A stretch of DNA of 64,000 nucleotides from Aquitalea magnusonii (GTDB lineage: Bacteria > Pseudomonadota > Gammaproteobacteria > Burkholderiales > Chromobacteriaceae). How positions within the stretch are numbered: position 1 is the first letter of the stretch; the number at the start of each line of letters is the position of its first letter. The notes below the pieces were generated by a model. The model did no database searches. It was not told where the DNA came from and saw only the letters and a list, made by a program, of their open reading frames with translations. The position numbers were made by a program, and so were the translations under genes. This document shows, piece by piece, positions 27,835-36,013 of the stretch. The stretch lies in contig NZ_AP018823.1 of NCBI RefSeq assembly GCF_002217795.2, positions 4,216,001-4,280,000 of the forward strand, in the 5' to 3' direction.

Positions 27835-27857
27835 AAAAGCCGCCAATGGCGGCTTTT
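27835..27857. terminator. Bidirectional terminator between convergent genes
   Basis: GCCGCC / GGCGGC stem with an AAT loop, flanked by A6 on the left and TTTT on the right. It serves the CNNM gene (+) and the antiporter gene (-), whose stop it touches. Confidence 0.85.
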
Positions 27858-29071
27858 CAGCTACTGGCAAGCGCAGCCTGGCGCTTGCGATAACGCTCGG
27901 TCCACAAGAACAGCAGTGGGTTGAGCAGGATGGAGAGGATGGCCCCGGCCAGGATCAGCGAATGGCTGTGTTCATTCATCAGGCCCAGGGTAATGCCCAG
28001 CCCGGCCAGAATGAAGGAAAACTCGCCAATCTGCGCCAGGCTGGCGGCAATGGTCAGCGCGGTGGCCGGGCTACGGCCAAACAGCCGCACAATACCGTAG
28101 GCCCCCAGCGATTTGCCCACCACGATGATCAGCAGCGTTCCCAGCACTTCCCAGAAGTTATGTAGCAAAACCGACGGGTTGAGCAGCATGCCCACCGAGA
28201 CGAAAAACAGCACGGAAAACGCATCACGCAGCGGCAGGGACTCTTCAGCCGCACGGTGGCTGAGCGGCGATTCGGCCAGCACCATGCCGGCAAAGAAGGC
28301 ACCCAGCGCAAACGACACATCAAACAGCAAGGACGCGCCATAGGCTACGCCCAGCGCAGTGGACAGCACCGCCAGGCGGAACAGCTCGCGGCTGCCGGTG
28401 TAGACGATGCGCTCCAGCATCCACGGCAGGAAGCGTCGGCCAAACACCAGCATCAGCGCCACAAAGGCCGCCACCTTGCCCAGTGTCAGCACGATGGTCC
28501 ACAGCACCGTACTGCCGCTGATCACCGTATCCGCGCCCTTACCGCCCAGCACGCCGGCAAAGATGGGCAGCAACACCAGGGTCAGTACCATTACCAGGTC
28601 TTCCACCACCAGCCAGCCAATGGCGATTTTTCCGTCCTCAGTCTGTTCCAGATCTTTTTCCTGCAAGGCCTTGAGCAAGACCACGGTACTGGCGGTGGAC
28701 AGCGCCAGGCCAAACACCACCCCCTCACCCAGAGGCCAGCCCAATAGCTGGGACATGCCCAGACCCAGCACGGTAGCCAGCAGGATCTGCCCGATGGCAC
28801 CGGGCAGGGCAATGGCTTTCACCGCCAGCAGGTCACGCACGGAAAAATGCAGACCTACACCGAACATCAGCAAAATAACCCCCATCTCCGCCAATTGCGG
28901 AGCAATCTGGCTATCCGCAGTAAACCCCGGGGTGAATGGTCCGGCAACAATGCCGGCGCACAGATAGCCGATCAAGGGTGGCAAGCGCAGCCGGAATGCC
29001 AGCGTACCCAGCATGAAGGCAAACACCAGGCTGCCGACAATGGTGGCAATCAGCGGAGAATGATGAAGCAT
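27857..29071 (-). CDS. Kef/CPA2-type cation:proton antiporter, no RCK domain
   Basis: A 404-residue inner-membrane protein with about 12 helices. It has LPPLIGYLCAGIVAGPF, LAEMGVILLMFGVGLHFS and LSTASTVVLLKAL, typical of the YbaL/KefB CPA2 family that exchanges potassium or sodium for protons. E. coli YbaL is about 560 residues because of a C-terminal TrkA-N (RCK) regulatory domain; this protein stops right after the membrane part (LFLWTERYRKRQ), so that domain is absent. The start at 29071 follows GGAGGG by 8 bases. Confidence 0.9.
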   Translation of the reverse strand: MLHHSPLIATIVGSLVFAFMLGTLAFRLRLPPLIGYLCAGIVAGPFTPGFTADSQIAPQLAEMGVILLMFGVGLHFSVRDLLAVKAIALPGAIGQILLATVLGLGMSQLLGWPLGEGVVFGLALSTASTVVLLKALQEKDLEQTEDGKIAIGWLVVEDLVMVLTLVLLPIFAGVLGGKGADTVISGSTVLWTIVLTLGKVAAFVALMLVFGRRFLPWMLERIVYTGSRELFRLAVLSTALGVAYGASLLFDVSFALGAFFAGMVLAESPLSHRAAEESLPLRDAFSVLFFVSVGMLLNPSVLLHNFWEVLGTLLIIVVGKSLGAYGIVRLFGRSPATALTIAASLAQIGEFSFILAGLGITLGLMNEHSHSLILAGAILSILLNPLLFLWTERYRKRQAALASS

Positions 29072-29436
29072 GGCGCATGCCCTCCAAAACAGTTTCAATG
29101 CATGAGAGATTGGCGGAAAGTGTAGCTAGTTCCACTTAATATCAAAAATTCATTCAATACATACAATTAATATCAATGGCATAAAATTTAGGTGCGGTGG
29201 ATTGCTGATTAATGGCCAGGATTCATCAGCTTGCCGCCTGCTTGTTGGGCAGGTTGGCAGCACGCGCATCCGGTACTGGAAAAAATCGGCTTGCATCACT
29301 TCCGCGGTCAAACCAGTCCCCCGGCAAACCAGCCGCTAGCGGCGCAATACCGCGGTTTTCAGCAAGCAGCCGACGGCGTATGCTCTGCCAGCACCAGGCA
29401 GCTTGCTGCCCATTTATTTTTGTCACCGGAGTTTTC
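29072..29436. other. Non-coding 365-base gap with a direct repeat
   Basis: This lies between the divergent antiporter gene and the exported protein. Its first 120 bases are AT-rich and hold two copies of TTAATATCAA at 29136-29145 and 29167-29176, 31 bases apart or three helical turns. This could be a regulator site. The remainder shows no recognisable element; an open frame from 29212 continues into the next gene but reads as noise. Confidence 0.4.
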
Positions 29437-30117
29437 ATGCGCTGCCTTGCCGTCTTTCCGCTGCTGTCCGTCCTGTTCACCAGCCTGCCCCTGCATGCCG
29501 AGGAAGCAGTACACAGCCTGAGCCTCAGCCTGGCTGGCAATGTATACCAGAGCGCATCCGGCAGCGGCAGCAAACTGCAGCCCAGTATCGACCTGCGACA
29601 TGACACCGCTTATGGCAGCCTGTTCGTACAACAAGGTGAAGCAGGCATTGGTCTGCCCGCCCCCGGCGGCTGGGTAAGCCTGGCCGCCGCCAATGAAAGC
29701 CAGTGGGCGCTGGGGGCCAACTCCAGCCACTGGATGGGCGTGGCCCGCTATGGCCTGGATCTGCCGCAGGACGGTTCATTATCCATCGGCTATGCCGACC
29801 GCCTGGGCAACAGCAGTCCGGGCAGCCTGCTGCTGATGAATCTGGATCTCACCCTCGGCCACTGGGGCAAACAACGCGTCAGCCTGTTGGGCTGGGCCAG
29901 CCTGGCCGATCAGCAACGCGCCACCAGCCTGGGCCATCAGGCAGCGGGCAATGGCCGTCACCTGGAGCAAAGCAATCTGCTGCTGATGCTGAACCACCCC
30001 TTCAATCCGCGCTGGTCGCTGGATATCGGTGCTGGCTCACGCTGGCAGGCCGATTCCGCCCATCAGCACAGCGCCGGCTGGCAAGCCGTGTTCGGCCTCA
30101 ACTGCAAGCTGTACTGA
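29437..30117 (+). CDS. Exported beta-rich protein of unknown function
   Basis: A 226-residue protein with a signal peptide (MRCLAVFPLLSVLFTSLPLHA, cleaved before EEAVHSL). The mature part alternates short polar and hydrophobic stretches and ends in Tyr (VFGLNCKLY), as in small outer-membrane beta barrels. I recognise no family with confidence. CGGAG lies 5-6 bases before the ATG at 29437. An outer-membrane location is inferred from these features only. Confidence 0.72.
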   Translation: MRCLAVFPLLSVLFTSLPLHAEEAVHSLSLSLAGNVYQSASGSGSKLQPSIDLRHDTAYGSLFVQQGEAGIGLPAPGGWVSLAAANESQWALGANSSHWMGVARYGLDLPQDGSLSIGYADRLGNSSPGSLLLMNLDLTLGHWGKQRVSLLGWASLADQQRATSLGHQAAGNGRHLEQSNLLLMLNHPFNPRWSLDIGAGSRWQADSAHQHSAGWQAVFGLNCKLY

Positions 30118-30132
30118 AAGCGCCGGCCCATC

Positions 30133-30630
30133 TCAAAGCCGCCGGCCACACACGCTGGTCTGGCGTGAACCACTCCAACGCCGTTCGGTATCCAGATAAC
30201 TGCCTAGCTCGGCAAATCCTGCCTTGCGCATCATCCCTGCCGAGCCGGCATTTTGCTGATGCCTGTCGGCACACAGCCAGCCATAGCCCTGTGTCCGCAG
30301 CGCAGCACACACTGCCAGCAACAGGCGGCTGCCCAGTCCCTGGCCGGCACAGGCACGGCTGACCACCGCCTCGATCAAAAAAGCCGCCTGCGGCGGTGCG
30401 ATATCGGCCGGGCGGTACTGTGGATAAGGATCGGCACAGGCAAACAGCATGATGCCGACCAGCTTGCCCTGCTGCTCTGCCAGCAAGCCCTGCACACGGC
30501 CCGCAGCCAATTGCTGCAGGGTTTCCGCCACAGCATCAGGCGGCAAATAATTCCAGTCATTCGGCCCCTCACGCAATATCAGTTGCTGTAGCGCGGCCAC
30601 ATCGGCGGCAACGGCGGGACGTATCTGCAT
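30133..30630 (-). CDS. GNAT family N-acetyltransferase
   Basis: A 165-residue acetyltransferase, or 170 if the ATG at 30645 is used. It starts MQIRPAVAADVAALQQLI. An AFLIEAVVSRACAGQGLGSR stretch carries the acetyl-CoA loop near residue 102, and ADRHQQNAGSAGMMRKAGFAEL is the C-terminal part in two pieces. Substrate unknown. It sits 15 bases from the convergent exported-protein gene. A perfect DnaA box (30419-30427) falls within the coding sequence. Confidence 0.85.
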   Translation of the reverse strand: MQIRPAVAADVAALQQLILREGPNDWNYLPPDAVAETLQQLAAGRVQGLLAEQQGKLVGIMLFACADPYPQYRPADIAPPQAAFLIEAVVSRACAGQGLGSRLLLAVCAALRTQGYGWLCADRHQQNAGSAGMMRKAGFAELGSYLDTERRWSGSRQTSVCGRRL

Positions 30631-30791
30631 CTCAGTACCTGTCATCAGCGATTGAAAACCGACCTGGCCACAACGGCCTGTAAACCGCCCGCCACGCTGC
30701 GCCAGCCATCCTGACCGGCCGGTATGGCAAAAATACGCCTGCGGCGCGCCACAGCGCCTCTATGCCGCCGCAAGTGGCCAGCACAGCGCCT

Positions 30792-31769
30792 TCAGCACTG
30801 GTGGTAAGTGCGATACCAGTCGACAAAGGCCTGCATGCCGGTCTGCAGCGGGGTGTCCGGCGAAAAACCCACGGCGGCGCGCAGCCGGCTGGTATCGGCA
30901 TAGGTGATGGGGACATCGCCATCCTGCATCGGGTAGTACTCCTTCACCGCCGTGCGACCGCAGGCGGCTTCGATGCTGTGGATAAAATCCATCAGTGTTA
31001 CCGGATTGTGATTGCCGATATTGAACAGTGCATAAGGCGGCTGGCCGTGTTCGCCAGTTGGCAGATGCTGCATCACCCGCACCACCCCTTCCACGATATC
31101 GTCAATGTAAGTGAAATCGCGCTGCATTTGACCGTGGTTGAACACCTTGATCGGCTTGCCCTGCAATATTGCCTCGGTAAACAGCCACGGCGCCATGTCA
31201 GGCCGCCCCCACGGGCCGTATACGGTGAAAAAGCGCAGTCCGGTACACGGCAGCTTGTAGAGATGGGCATAGCTGTGCGCCATCACCTCGTTGGCCTTCT
31301 TGGTGGCGGCGTAAAAGCTGACCGGGGCATCTACCTGGTCGTCCTCGGCAAACGGCACCTTGGCATTCTGACCGTAGACACTGCTGGAGCTGGCATACAC
31401 CAGATGTTTCACGCCATGGCGGCGGCAGGCCTCCAGCACATTGGTCATGCCCAGCAGATTGCTTTGGGCATACACATGCGGATTGGCGATGGAATAGCGC
31501 ACCCCGGCCTGGGCGGCCAGGTGAATCACGTAATCAAAGCCTTGTGCCGCACACAGCGCGTTCAGCGCTTCCCAGTCTGCCAGGTCCAGCTGAACGAAAT
31601 GAAAGCCGTCACGGGCCTCCAGCGTGGCAAGGCGGGCCTGTTTCAGGCTTACCGGGTAGTAATCATTCAGATTGTCCACCCCCACCACCTTGCAGCCATC
31701 CTGCTGCAACAGCCGCTCACACAGTGCGCGGCCAATGAAACCGGCAGCGCCGGTTACCAGTATGTTCAT
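30792..31769 (-). CDS. UDP-glucuronate 4-epimerase-type sugar epimerase
   Basis: A 325-residue extended short-chain dehydrogenase. It has the NAD-binding MNILVTGAAGFIGRALCERL, the catalytic Tyr-x-x-x-Lys in SFYAATKKANEVMAHSY near residue 177, and the GLRFFTVYGPWGRPDMA motif typical of UDP-glucuronate epimerases. It interconverts UDP-glucuronate and UDP-galacturonate or a related pair; the exact sugar is inferred. Its start overlaps the stop of the upstream glycosyltransferase gene (ATGA), so both are translated from one message for LPS or capsule assembly. Confidence 0.92.
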   Translation of the reverse strand: MNILVTGAAGFIGRALCERLLQQDGCKVVGVDNLNDYYPVSLKQARLATLEARDGFHFVQLDLADWEALNALCAAQGFDYVIHLAAQAGVRYSIANPHVYAQSNLLGMTNVLEACRRHGVKHLVYASSSSVYGQNAKVPFAEDDQVDAPVSFYAATKKANEVMAHSYAHLYKLPCTGLRFFTVYGPWGRPDMAPWLFTEAILQGKPIKVFNHGQMQRDFTYIDDIVEGVVRVMQHLPTGEHGQPPYALFNIGNHNPVTLMDFIHSIEAACGRTAVKEYYPMQDGDVPITYADTSRLRAAVGFSPDTPLQTGMQAFVDWYRTYHQC

Positions 31770-32524
31770 GATTTCTTTTCCAGCCTGTGCAGTTCATTGA
31801 GCTTGGCGTATTTGATATAGCTGTTGAAGCAACCAATGCTGATGTGGACAAGTCCGGGCAAACCGTCAAGAAAACCACGGCGTACCAGGTAAAACTTGGT
31901 AAAGCGCAACAAGGGGCTGAACACCAGCTTGGCCCATCCCGCCTTTTTCCCGCGTTTATACAGCATTTCCGCCTGCAAACTGGTGTAGCGGTTCTGTTTC
32001 TCCAGATACAGCGCAATGTCTTCGCCCGACTCATGCATCAGATCGCCAGACAGTTTTTCCACAGGGCTGTCGGTCTGTACATATTCATGAACCACATCAT
32101 CCGACCAACGCGCATGGCGGCGATCAAACAGGCGCAGGCTCCAGTCAGGATAGCCCTCGCCATGCTTCAGAAAACGGCCCATGAAACGGTTGCTGCGGGC
32201 AAAGCGGTAAGCATGTGCTTGTGGATTGTTCAGTATCTGCTTGATTTGCAATACCAATTCTTCTGACGGCCACTCGTCTGCGTCCAGACAAAGCACCCAG
32301 TCATGCCTGGCGGCATTCACTGCAAACTGCTTTTGTGGACCGAATCCCAGCCACGTTTGGTGGATAACTTTGGCCTTATAGGCAGAAGCTATGGCGACCG
32401 TATGGTCCGTACTGCCCGAATCCACCACCACGATTTCATCTGCCCACTGCACGCTGGCCAGGGTTTTTTCCAGTTGTGCTGCTGCATTTTTGGTGATGAG
32501 TACAACGCTGAGCGGCTCTCGCAT
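31766..32524 (-). CDS. Family 2 glycosyltransferase, WaaE/LPS-core type
   Basis: A 252-residue GT-A enzyme. It begins LSVVLITKNAAAQLEKTLAS. The nucleotide-sugar and metal motifs are VVDSGSTDHT and CLDADEWPSEEL; WSDDVVHEYV is conserved in the WaaE/KdtX group that adds glucose to the inner LPS core. It is first in an operon with the epimerase and lies back-to-back with waaC-waaA across a 507-base spacer rich in DnaA boxes. The ribosome binding site is weak. Acts at the cytoplasmic face of the inner membrane. Confidence 0.9.
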   Translation of the reverse strand: MREPLSVVLITKNAAAQLEKTLASVQWADEIVVVDSGSTDHTVAIASAYKAKVIHQTWLGFGPQKQFAVNAARHDWVLCLDADEWPSEELVLQIKQILNNPQAHAYRFARSNRFMGRFLKHGEGYPDWSLRLFDRRHARWSDDVVHEYVQTDSPVEKLSGDLMHESGEDIALYLEKQNRYTSLQAEMLYKRGKKAGWAKLVFSPLLRFTKFYLVRRGFLDGLPGLVHISIGCFNSYIKYAKLNELHRLEKKS

Positions 32525-32581
32525 CTTTTCTTGTTATTCCCATATGTATATGGAAGAAACTGGTAGAAGACAGTCCATTGC

Positions 32582-32994
32582 TGTGGATAAGTATCTTTTT
32601 ACCTGTTTGTTCAATGGTTTGAGTCGTATTGAAACATGTTGAACAGCTTGCTGCATTGGCAAGAAGCATTTGTGGATAACTTGAGTCATCCAGGGTTGAG
32701 CCCAGTTATCCACATGCTGTCAGCGACTTGAACACGCCTGCCTGTTAGCGGACATTTTCTTGCTGTCACTGTGTTTATCTTAAGCTGAATTTTATTATGA
32801 AGAGACTAATGAGAGCAGTGGTTTTCTGTTGATAACCCTGAAAAAGCGTTAATAACTCAGTAGCTTGTCCTGTTGATGGCACTGGGATTAATCCGGTGGC
32901 GGACCGGCTAGCAGATTGTGGATAAATATCAGCAGAATTATACACAGCCCTTTATCCACATCTCTTGCCTGTGGATTTTACCTGCTTAACCACA
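32582..32994. other. DnaA-box cluster with AT-rich core: candidate origin or titration locus
   Basis: The 507-base gap between divergent LPS genes carries five perfect DnaA boxes: 32582-32590 (-), 32671-32679 (-), 32706-32714 (+), 32917-32925 (-) and 32952-32960 (+). One-mismatch copies lie at 32827-32835 and 32986-32994. An AT-rich stretch (about 32761-32840) lies between the two groups. This is the layout of a replication origin, or of a datA-like DnaA reservoir. No protein or RNA gene is supported in the gap; promoters for the flanking genes must also lie here. Confidence 0.65.
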
Positions 32995-33031
32995 GCGGCT
33001 AAGGATAAGCTCGGTTACAATGCGCGCCATG

Positions 33032-33991
33032 ATGAACGTACTGATCGTGCGTACCTCGTCGATGGGCGACCTGATTCACACCTGGCCTGCCATTACCGAG
33101 CTCAAAACGCACTACCCCAATCTCAGGATCAGCTGGCTGGCCGAAGAAAACTTCGCCGATATCGCGCGTTTGCACCCGGCGGTGGATGACGTCATCACCC
33201 TGGCCTGGCGACGCTGGCGCAAACAGTTGCTGTCACCGGCTACCTGGGCGGAAATGAAGGCGGTGCGGCAGCAACTGCGCACCACGCCATGGGATCTGGT
33301 GGTGGATTGCCAGGGACTGCTGAAAAGTGCGGTGCCGGCCAAATTCAGTTGTGCGCCGTTAACCGGCTACGACCGCCACAGCATCCGCGAACCGCTGGCC
33401 TGCCTGTTGTACGACAAGACCCACCGGGTGGACTGGTCCTTGTCTGCGGTGGAACGCTGCCGTTTGCTGCTGGCCAAGGTGTTTGGCTACCAGCCGGAAG
33501 GCAGCCCGCGTTTTGGCGTACCGGCGGCCGCCCGTCCAGACTGGCTGGCGCAAGGCGAATACGCTGTGCTGCTGCATGCCACCAGTCGTGCGTCCAAGGA
33601 ATGGCCGGAACAGCACTGGATTGCGCTGGGTGAACAGCTTGTAGCAGCACATGGTCTGCAACTGATCATTCCCTGGGGCAATGCCGCCGAACAGCAGCGT
33701 GCAGAGCGGCTGGCCGCGGCCATGCCGCAGGCCGTGGTGGCTCCACGCATGAATCTGATCGAAGCTTGCGGCTTGCTGGGCCATGCCCGCGCTGTCATCG
33801 GTGTGGATACCGGGCTGTGCCATCTGGCCAATGCGCTGAATGTGCCGCTGGTAGCCATCTATACCGATACCGACCCTGGCAAGACCGGGGTGGTGGAAAC
33901 CCCCTGGGCCACCAATCTGGGCAATATCGGCCAGTGCCCGACGGTGGATGCGGTGTATCAGGCCTTGCTGGCGCGCAAGGACATGCAATGA
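33032..33991 (+). CDS. waaC: LPS heptosyltransferase I
   Basis: Transfers the first L-glycero-D-manno-heptose to Kdo2-lipid A. It is 319 residues, family GT9 (GT-B fold). It begins MNVLIVRTSSMGDLIHTWPA; the sugar-donor site appears as HATSRASKEWPEQHW near residue 184 and VIGVDTGLCHLANAL near 254. Three ATGs lie close together (33020, 33029, 33032); the last gives the family's usual start, and the nearest AAGGA is too far upstream to decide. The stop overlaps the waaA start (ATGA). Confidence 0.94.
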   Translation: MNVLIVRTSSMGDLIHTWPAITELKTHYPNLRISWLAEENFADIARLHPAVDDVITLAWRRWRKQLLSPATWAEMKAVRQQLRTTPWDLVVDCQGLLKSAVPAKFSCAPLTGYDRHSIREPLACLLYDKTHRVDWSLSAVERCRLLLAKVFGYQPEGSPRFGVPAAARPDWLAQGEYAVLLHATSRASKEWPEQHWIALGEQLVAAHGLQLIIPWGNAAEQQRAERLAAAMPQAVVAPRMNLIEACGLLGHARAVIGVDTGLCHLANALNVPLVAIYTDTDPGKTGVVETPWATNLGNIGQCPTVDAVYQALLARKDMQ

Positions 33992-35244
33992 ACTGGCGGC
34001 GCGGCTTGTATTCCATGCTGTGGTGGGCGGCCACGCCGCTGATTCGCCGTTATCTGAAAAAACGCGCACGCAAGGCCCCGGCCTATCTGCAGCACTGGGA
34101 CGAACGTTTCGGTGAGGCTCGCCAGCCTCAAGCCACTGGCGCGATCTGGATTCATGCGGTATCGGTGGGTGAAACCCGTGCCGCCCTGCCCTTGATTCAG
34201 GCCATTCGCCAACGCTGGCCGGATGCGCCCTTGCTGCTCACCCAGATGACTCCCACCGGGCGCGATACCGCCTGCCAGCTCTACTCCGATGCCGAAGTGC
34301 GTTATCTGCCCTACGACTATCCCGGTGCGGTGCGGGATTTTCTGGCCGTATGGCAGCCACGCTTTGGTGTGCTGATGGAAACCGAGCTATGGCCCAATCT
34401 GCTGCATGCGGCGCGCCAGCAAGGCGTGCCGGTTTTTCTGGCCAATGCGCGGCTGTCGGAAAAATCGCTGCGCGGCTATCGTCGCATTCAGGGGCTGATT
34501 GGCCCGGCCTTGCGTGATTTGACGGCCATAGCTGCGCAAAGCCAGCAAGATGCTGAGCGTTTGCAGCAATTGGCTGCGTGTTCGCCGGTAGTGTGTGGCA
34601 ATACCAAGTACGATTTCACCCCGCCAGCCGCCATGGCCGCACTGGCAGCGCAGTTTCGCCAGCGCATTGGCAGCCGTCCGGTATGCATTTGCGCCAGCAC
34701 GCGCGATGGCGAGGAACAACTGATCCTGCAGGCCTGGCAACAGGCCGAAGTCGGCAATACCCTGCTGCTGCTGGTGCCGCGTCACCCGGAACGCTTCGAT
34801 AGCGTGGCCGCGCTGGCGCAGGGCATGGGTTTTGCCGTGCAGCGTCGTAGCGACCAGCAAACCGTGGCTGCATCAACCAGCGTGTGGCTGGGCGACAGCA
34901 TGGGCGAGCTGTTTGCCTATTACGGCTGTGCCGATGTGGCTTTTGTCGGCGGCAGCCTGCTGCCGCTGGGTGGACAGAACCTGATCGAGCCCGCCAGCCT
35001 CGGCCTGCCGGTCTTGTTTGGCCCGTCCATGTTCAATTTTGCCCAGGCCAGTGAATTGGCGCTGCAGGCAGGCGCTGCCTGGCAAGTGGCGGATGCCGCC
35101 GCGCTGGTGCAGCAGGTACTTGAGCTATTGCAGGACGACGCCCGTCGCCAGCAGATGCACCGCGCCGCGCTGGCGTTTACCGCGGCGCATCGTGGTGCCA
35201 GCCAGCGCATTGTGCAGTTACTGCAGGCGCATCTGCCTGACTGA
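33988..35244 (+). CDS. waaA: 3-deoxy-D-manno-octulosonic acid (Kdo) transferase
   Basis: Adds Kdo from CMP-Kdo to lipid IVA at the inner membrane. It is 418 residues, with an N-terminal membrane anchor. It shows IWIHAVSVGETRAALPLI, the MTPTGRDTA motif, METELWPNLL with the catalytic Glu region, and the GGSLLPLGGQNLIEPASLG donor site. It overlaps waaC by four bases, so inner-core assembly enzymes are made together. A hairpin follows the stop. Confidence 0.96.
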   Translation: MNWRRGLYSMLWWAATPLIRRYLKKRARKAPAYLQHWDERFGEARQPQATGAIWIHAVSVGETRAALPLIQAIRQRWPDAPLLLTQMTPTGRDTACQLYSDAEVRYLPYDYPGAVRDFLAVWQPRFGVLMETELWPNLLHAARQQGVPVFLANARLSEKSLRGYRRIQGLIGPALRDLTAIAAQSQQDAERLQQLAACSPVVCGNTKYDFTPPAAMAALAAQFRQRIGSRPVCICASTRDGEEQLILQAWQQAEVGNTLLLLVPRHPERFDSVAALAQGMGFAVQRRSDQQTVAASTSVWLGDSMGELFAYYGCADVAFVGGSLLPLGGQNLIEPASLGLPVLFGPSMFNFAQASELALQAGAAWQVADAAALVQQVLELLQDDARRQQMHRAALAFTAAHRGASQRIVQLLQAHLPD

Positions 35245-35246
35245 TA

Positions 35247-35270
35247 CAGCGGCCCGACCATGGGCCGCTG
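35247..35270 (+). terminator. Hairpin after waaA
   Basis: CAGCGGCCC / GGGCCGCTG, 9-bp stem with a 6-base loop, followed by TTGCCTG. The T-run is weak, so it may be only a partial terminator. Confidence 0.6.
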
Positions 35271-35342
35271 TTGCCTGCCCGCCACGCCGGGCCAGCCATT
35301 TCCTGTCCTGCATCAATTATTCCAATATCTTGCTTTGCTGTT

Positions 35343-35360
35343 TTTATACACGCGTATAAA
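35343..35360 (+). promoter_or_regulatory. Candidate TetR operator
   Basis: TTTATAC-ACGC-GTATAAA, 7-base arms with a 4-base centre, ends 8 bases before the tetR start codon and overlaps a -10-like TATACA. The position suits autoregulation of the export operon. Confidence 0.6.
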
Positions 35361-35368
35361 TTGGCAGC

Positions 35369-36013
35369 ATGAAGCCCGACACCAATCCTCACCCCACCCG
35401 CCTCCTGTTGCTGCAACATGGCTTGCAGCACTTGCGCCAGCATGGTCTGCGCCAGTTGACCGTACGGGGTATCTGCCAGCAGGCCGGGGTGAATCCCGGT
35501 GGTTTTGTCTACCACTTTGGCAACCGCCAACAATTTGTCAGCACCCTGCTGGAGTTGTGGTACGCGCCCTTGTACCAGCAATTGCAGGACAGCCTGCAGC
35601 AGCAGGGCGAACCCTTAAGCCGCCTGTCGGCCATGCTGCTGCAACTGGTGGCGTTTGCTAAAGCCGAGGGCGGGGTGATCAGCCAGTTGCTGCTGGATGC
35701 CGGCGCGGGCGAGGTGGCGGCGGTGGAATTCATCCGCAATCTGGCACCGCGTCATCCGCAGTTGTTATTGCAATGCCTGAGCGAGGCGCAACAGGCCGGC
35801 CAGCTATGTCAGGCTCCGCCCTTGCACCAACTGATGTTTCTGATGTCGGCACTGGGCTTCCCGGTGCTATTGCAGCAGCTAAGCAGCGGCAAGCACATCC
35901 TGCCCACGCTGCTGGAGCAGGGTTTGGCCAGCTATGCGCTGGAACCGGAACATTTGCAGCAAAGATTGCACTGGGCGCTCAAGGGCCTCAGTGCCAGGGA
36001 GCTGGCGCAATGA
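35369..36013 (+). CDS. TetR-family regulator of the ABC export operon
   Basis: A 214-residue repressor. The N-terminal helix-turn-helix is LTVRGICQQAGVNPGGFVYHFG (written here as two overlapping parts: LTVRGICQQAGV and NPGGFVYHFGNRQQF) near residues 30-55; the rest is a helical ligand domain rich in Leu and Gln. It is the first gene of a six-gene run in which all neighbours overlap or nearly touch. It resembles the CecR/YbiH group that controls YbhGFSR-type exporters. A palindrome just upstream is the likely operator. Confidence 0.9.
   Translation: MKPDTNPHPTRLLLLQHGLQHLRQHGLRQLTVRGICQQAGVNPGGFVYHFGNRQQFVSTLLELWYAPLYQQLQDSLQQQGEPLSRLSAMLLQLVAFAKAEGGVISQLLLDAGAGEVAAVEFIRNLAPRHPQLLLQCLSEAQQAGQLCQAPPLHQLMFLMSALGFPVLLQQLSSGKHILPTLLEQGLASYALEPEHLQQRLHWALKGLSARELAQ

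Noticed and set aside
29212..29436. N-terminal extension of the exported-protein frame to 29212
   Set aside because: The added residues look random and would hide a clear signal peptide that has its own ribosome binding site at 29437.
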